A DNA stretch of 64,000 nucleotides, from assembly GCF_019097595.1 (NCBI RefSeq), contig NC_080720.1, forward strand, positions 19,824,352-19,888,351. The letters run 5' to 3'. Both the position numbers and the translations under genes were made by a program. Source of the stretch: Hemibagrus wyckioides (Eukaryota > Chordata > Actinopteri > Siluriformes > Bagridae). Below, in pieces: positions 61,956 through 64,000 of the stretch (positions are counted from its first letter, which is position 1; each line of letters starts with the position of its first letter). Under the pieces are notes generated by a model. The model was not told where the DNA came from. It saw only the letters and a program-made list of their open reading frames with translations, and ran no database searches.

Positions 61956-64000
61956 AGATAAACAACACTTGCATAATGCTATTTAACTTCTGTAATTTAA
62001 GCAACTTTTTAGCGTATTTTACTTTAAAGTGTTACCAAAATATAATACATTATGTATGGATACTTTTACTTAGATCAGCATTGATTCCAGTAGAAATTGG
62101 ACAGGCAGAAAGTCAGTTGGAAATTTTGGTTTTGGTTTTACATCATAATTCAAACTGCATGGCTTTTGACCAACAAACGGATTTTATTTATCCATATTTT
62201 TTTTAATGTTATCTACACTTTTACTTGTACATATAATTTCTTAGTTCGTTTTCTGCTGCACATTTTATGTTTCTATGATTTAGCTATGCTTCCTAGTGTT
62301 TCATTAAAAGGGAATAAACTGGAAAATCTGCTACTGTATGTTCAGCATGTTTTGGTAAATCTCATTAAAATATAACAATTCTATTGGATTTCATTGATTA
62401 TATGCACTCATTTTACAACATTTTACTGGAGACTTGAGTTCCTGATTGTGATTTATTAAACATGATTACTGTAAAGATGATTACAGTGCAGTTACATTTA
62501 GCATATTGTCTAGGGCTATTTATATTCAACTAATTTGAATTGTAACCTGATTCAAACATAAATTGTGTGATTTAGGCTGTACTCATTTACACCAATTAAA
62601 TTTTCTTCTGCTTTGATTGGTTAACGTTTGTGTTTGTAGTGACTCATAATGCTTTTAGTGTGACCCGTTTCCACACATTTCCAAAATCAGTAACTTCACC
62701 TACAAGGCCCACATGTGTCATGAACAACAACAAACATATTTGTGAGGCAGTCCATCCTACTGGTACACTGGATTCTTAAGTTCTAAAAATGTTTTGCAAG
62801 GATTTATTTCTGATATTGATATGCTCTGTTGTGTTATTCATAGGCTACCAACAACTGAAGAGTTCAAAATATTATAAGAGTGGGATTCCTTCTGACTTTT
62901 AAAGCTATTGCGCTACAACCAGAGATCAAAAAAGCCCAAATCTTCAAATCATAGTCCCTTCAAATCAAAGTTAAAAACTGTTATCCATTACTTCTGAGTA
63001 TTCAGAAGCAAGTACAGTCAATAACTGTTATCATAACTGGGCCTAAAACCTGCTAAAGTTGTAATAATCAGTGCCGTAGATAAGATGATAAATATGTGGT
63101 TATTATTCATTACTTGTTAACTTTAAACAGAATTGTTAAAAAGTGAAAGGCATGAACTGCTTTTGAATATACTTTGTGTTTTTTCTATAATAGGATTATA
63201 TAAATAATATAATATACTCATGCCATATACCTGTTCATGGTTATTTGTAAAACAGTTCATTCAGTCAATGTCTTTAATTAAGAAATTCTGTTATGCTGAT
63301 ATGTTTGTTGGTGTGTCTCATACACTTGTAGATGATGCATGTCAGTTTGACAACAAACTCAGTGACCCTGTGTCAATCAGCGACAACAAGCTTGAGTCAT
63401 CAACCATGGTTCAGTGCTCTGGTGCATGCACTCGCTCACTCTTTCCCAGGTTGAAGCCCTCCAAAACTTCTCCTGATACCTGAACCTTCAGAGAGGGCAA
63501 GCTACAATGGTGACCTTATGAGTATGGTCAAAGGTTGCTTTTAATCATTGAAGTATAAAAAATGTTTAATAATGAGAGTAATATTGATAAGTAATCTCTC
63601 TTGAAAAGTCTTTTGTTTTGAATAAACATTGAACAAACCGAACTGTGCAAATAAAAAAGGTTCAAAATGGCTAAATCAAAGCGCAAACTAAAACATTTTT
63701 GTCTCTATCATTTTTGACCAAATGAAGCCCAGTGTTAAATAAGTCCTTATGTGACTTTTATATAACTTTATATTAACTTGAGTTGAACTCAAATCTTAAT
63801 GTTGATGTGTTGGATACAAAATAAATATAAGGGTAAGGATCTGAATGACTTGGACAAGGGCCAAAGGTGGCATGGTCTGATGAATAATTTTTATTTTCAT
63901 GTCATGTGGACTGCTATGTGTGTGTGATTTACCTGGGGAAGAGATGGCACCGGGATGCACTATGGGAAGATAGCGAGCAAGCAGAGGCAGTGTGAAGCGC
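61956..64000. other. Gene-free 3' end of the window
   Basis: AT-rich sequence without recognisable exon, repeat array or RNA gene. The open frame 63220-63483 has no recognisable domain. Confidence 0.55.

Overview
This is vertebrate nuclear DNA, most likely from a teleost fish. It is AT-rich and full of microsatellites, and carries fish-type interspersed repeats: tRNA-derived SINEs, degenerate Tc1-like transposons, an L2/CR1-type LINE fragment and palindromic MITEs. One multi-exon gene has short introns. The repeat mix resembles what I know from otophysan fishes such as catfishes, but that is inference from memory and is not decisive. No bacterial, viral, rRNA or CRISPR features were found, and no complete tRNA gene was recognised.

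The only gene I can support is an eyes absent gene on the + strand, best assigned as eya2. Thirteen coding exons lie between 39157 and 47662. Every splice phase was checked by hand, and together they give an open frame of 476 residues plus stop. The N-terminal half is the Tyr/Ser/Pro-rich transactivation region. The C-terminal ~271 residues are the Eya domain, with the haloacid-dehalogenase motif WDLDET (D212, D214), the GKES lysine (K418) and the GDG aspartate (D440). A G+C/CpG-rich block at about 29.94-30.39 kb ends in a strong splice donor and is the likely promoter and non-coding first exon, giving an intron 1 of about 8.4-8.8 kb. A second possible 5'UTR exon lies at 38812-38875. The last intron has a GC rather than GT donor. 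Poly(A) signals lie at 48209, 48229 and 48908.

Layout: 1-29.6 kb is gene-free upstream DNA with repeats and some unique stretches that could hold enhancers. 29.6-30.4 kb is a repeat followed by the promoter and exon 1. 30.4-39.1 kb is intron 1. 39.1-49.0 kb holds the coding exons and 3'UTR. 49.0-64 kb is gene-free and repeat-rich: Tc1-like fragments, a 0.8-kb near-identical direct duplication (50.2 and 56.3 kb) with a frameshifted LINE between the copies, a 32-33 bp minisatellite, pentanucleotide arrays and a minus-strand SINE.

I found no clearly new gene system. The most unusual observations are the GC-AG intron, GATA tetranucleotide arrays embedded in two different duplicated repeat units, a MITE with long inverted arms, the 0.8-kb duplication, and several unique stretches in the introns and upstream that look like candidate conserved regulatory elements. 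Family names for repeats come from memory, without a database search.
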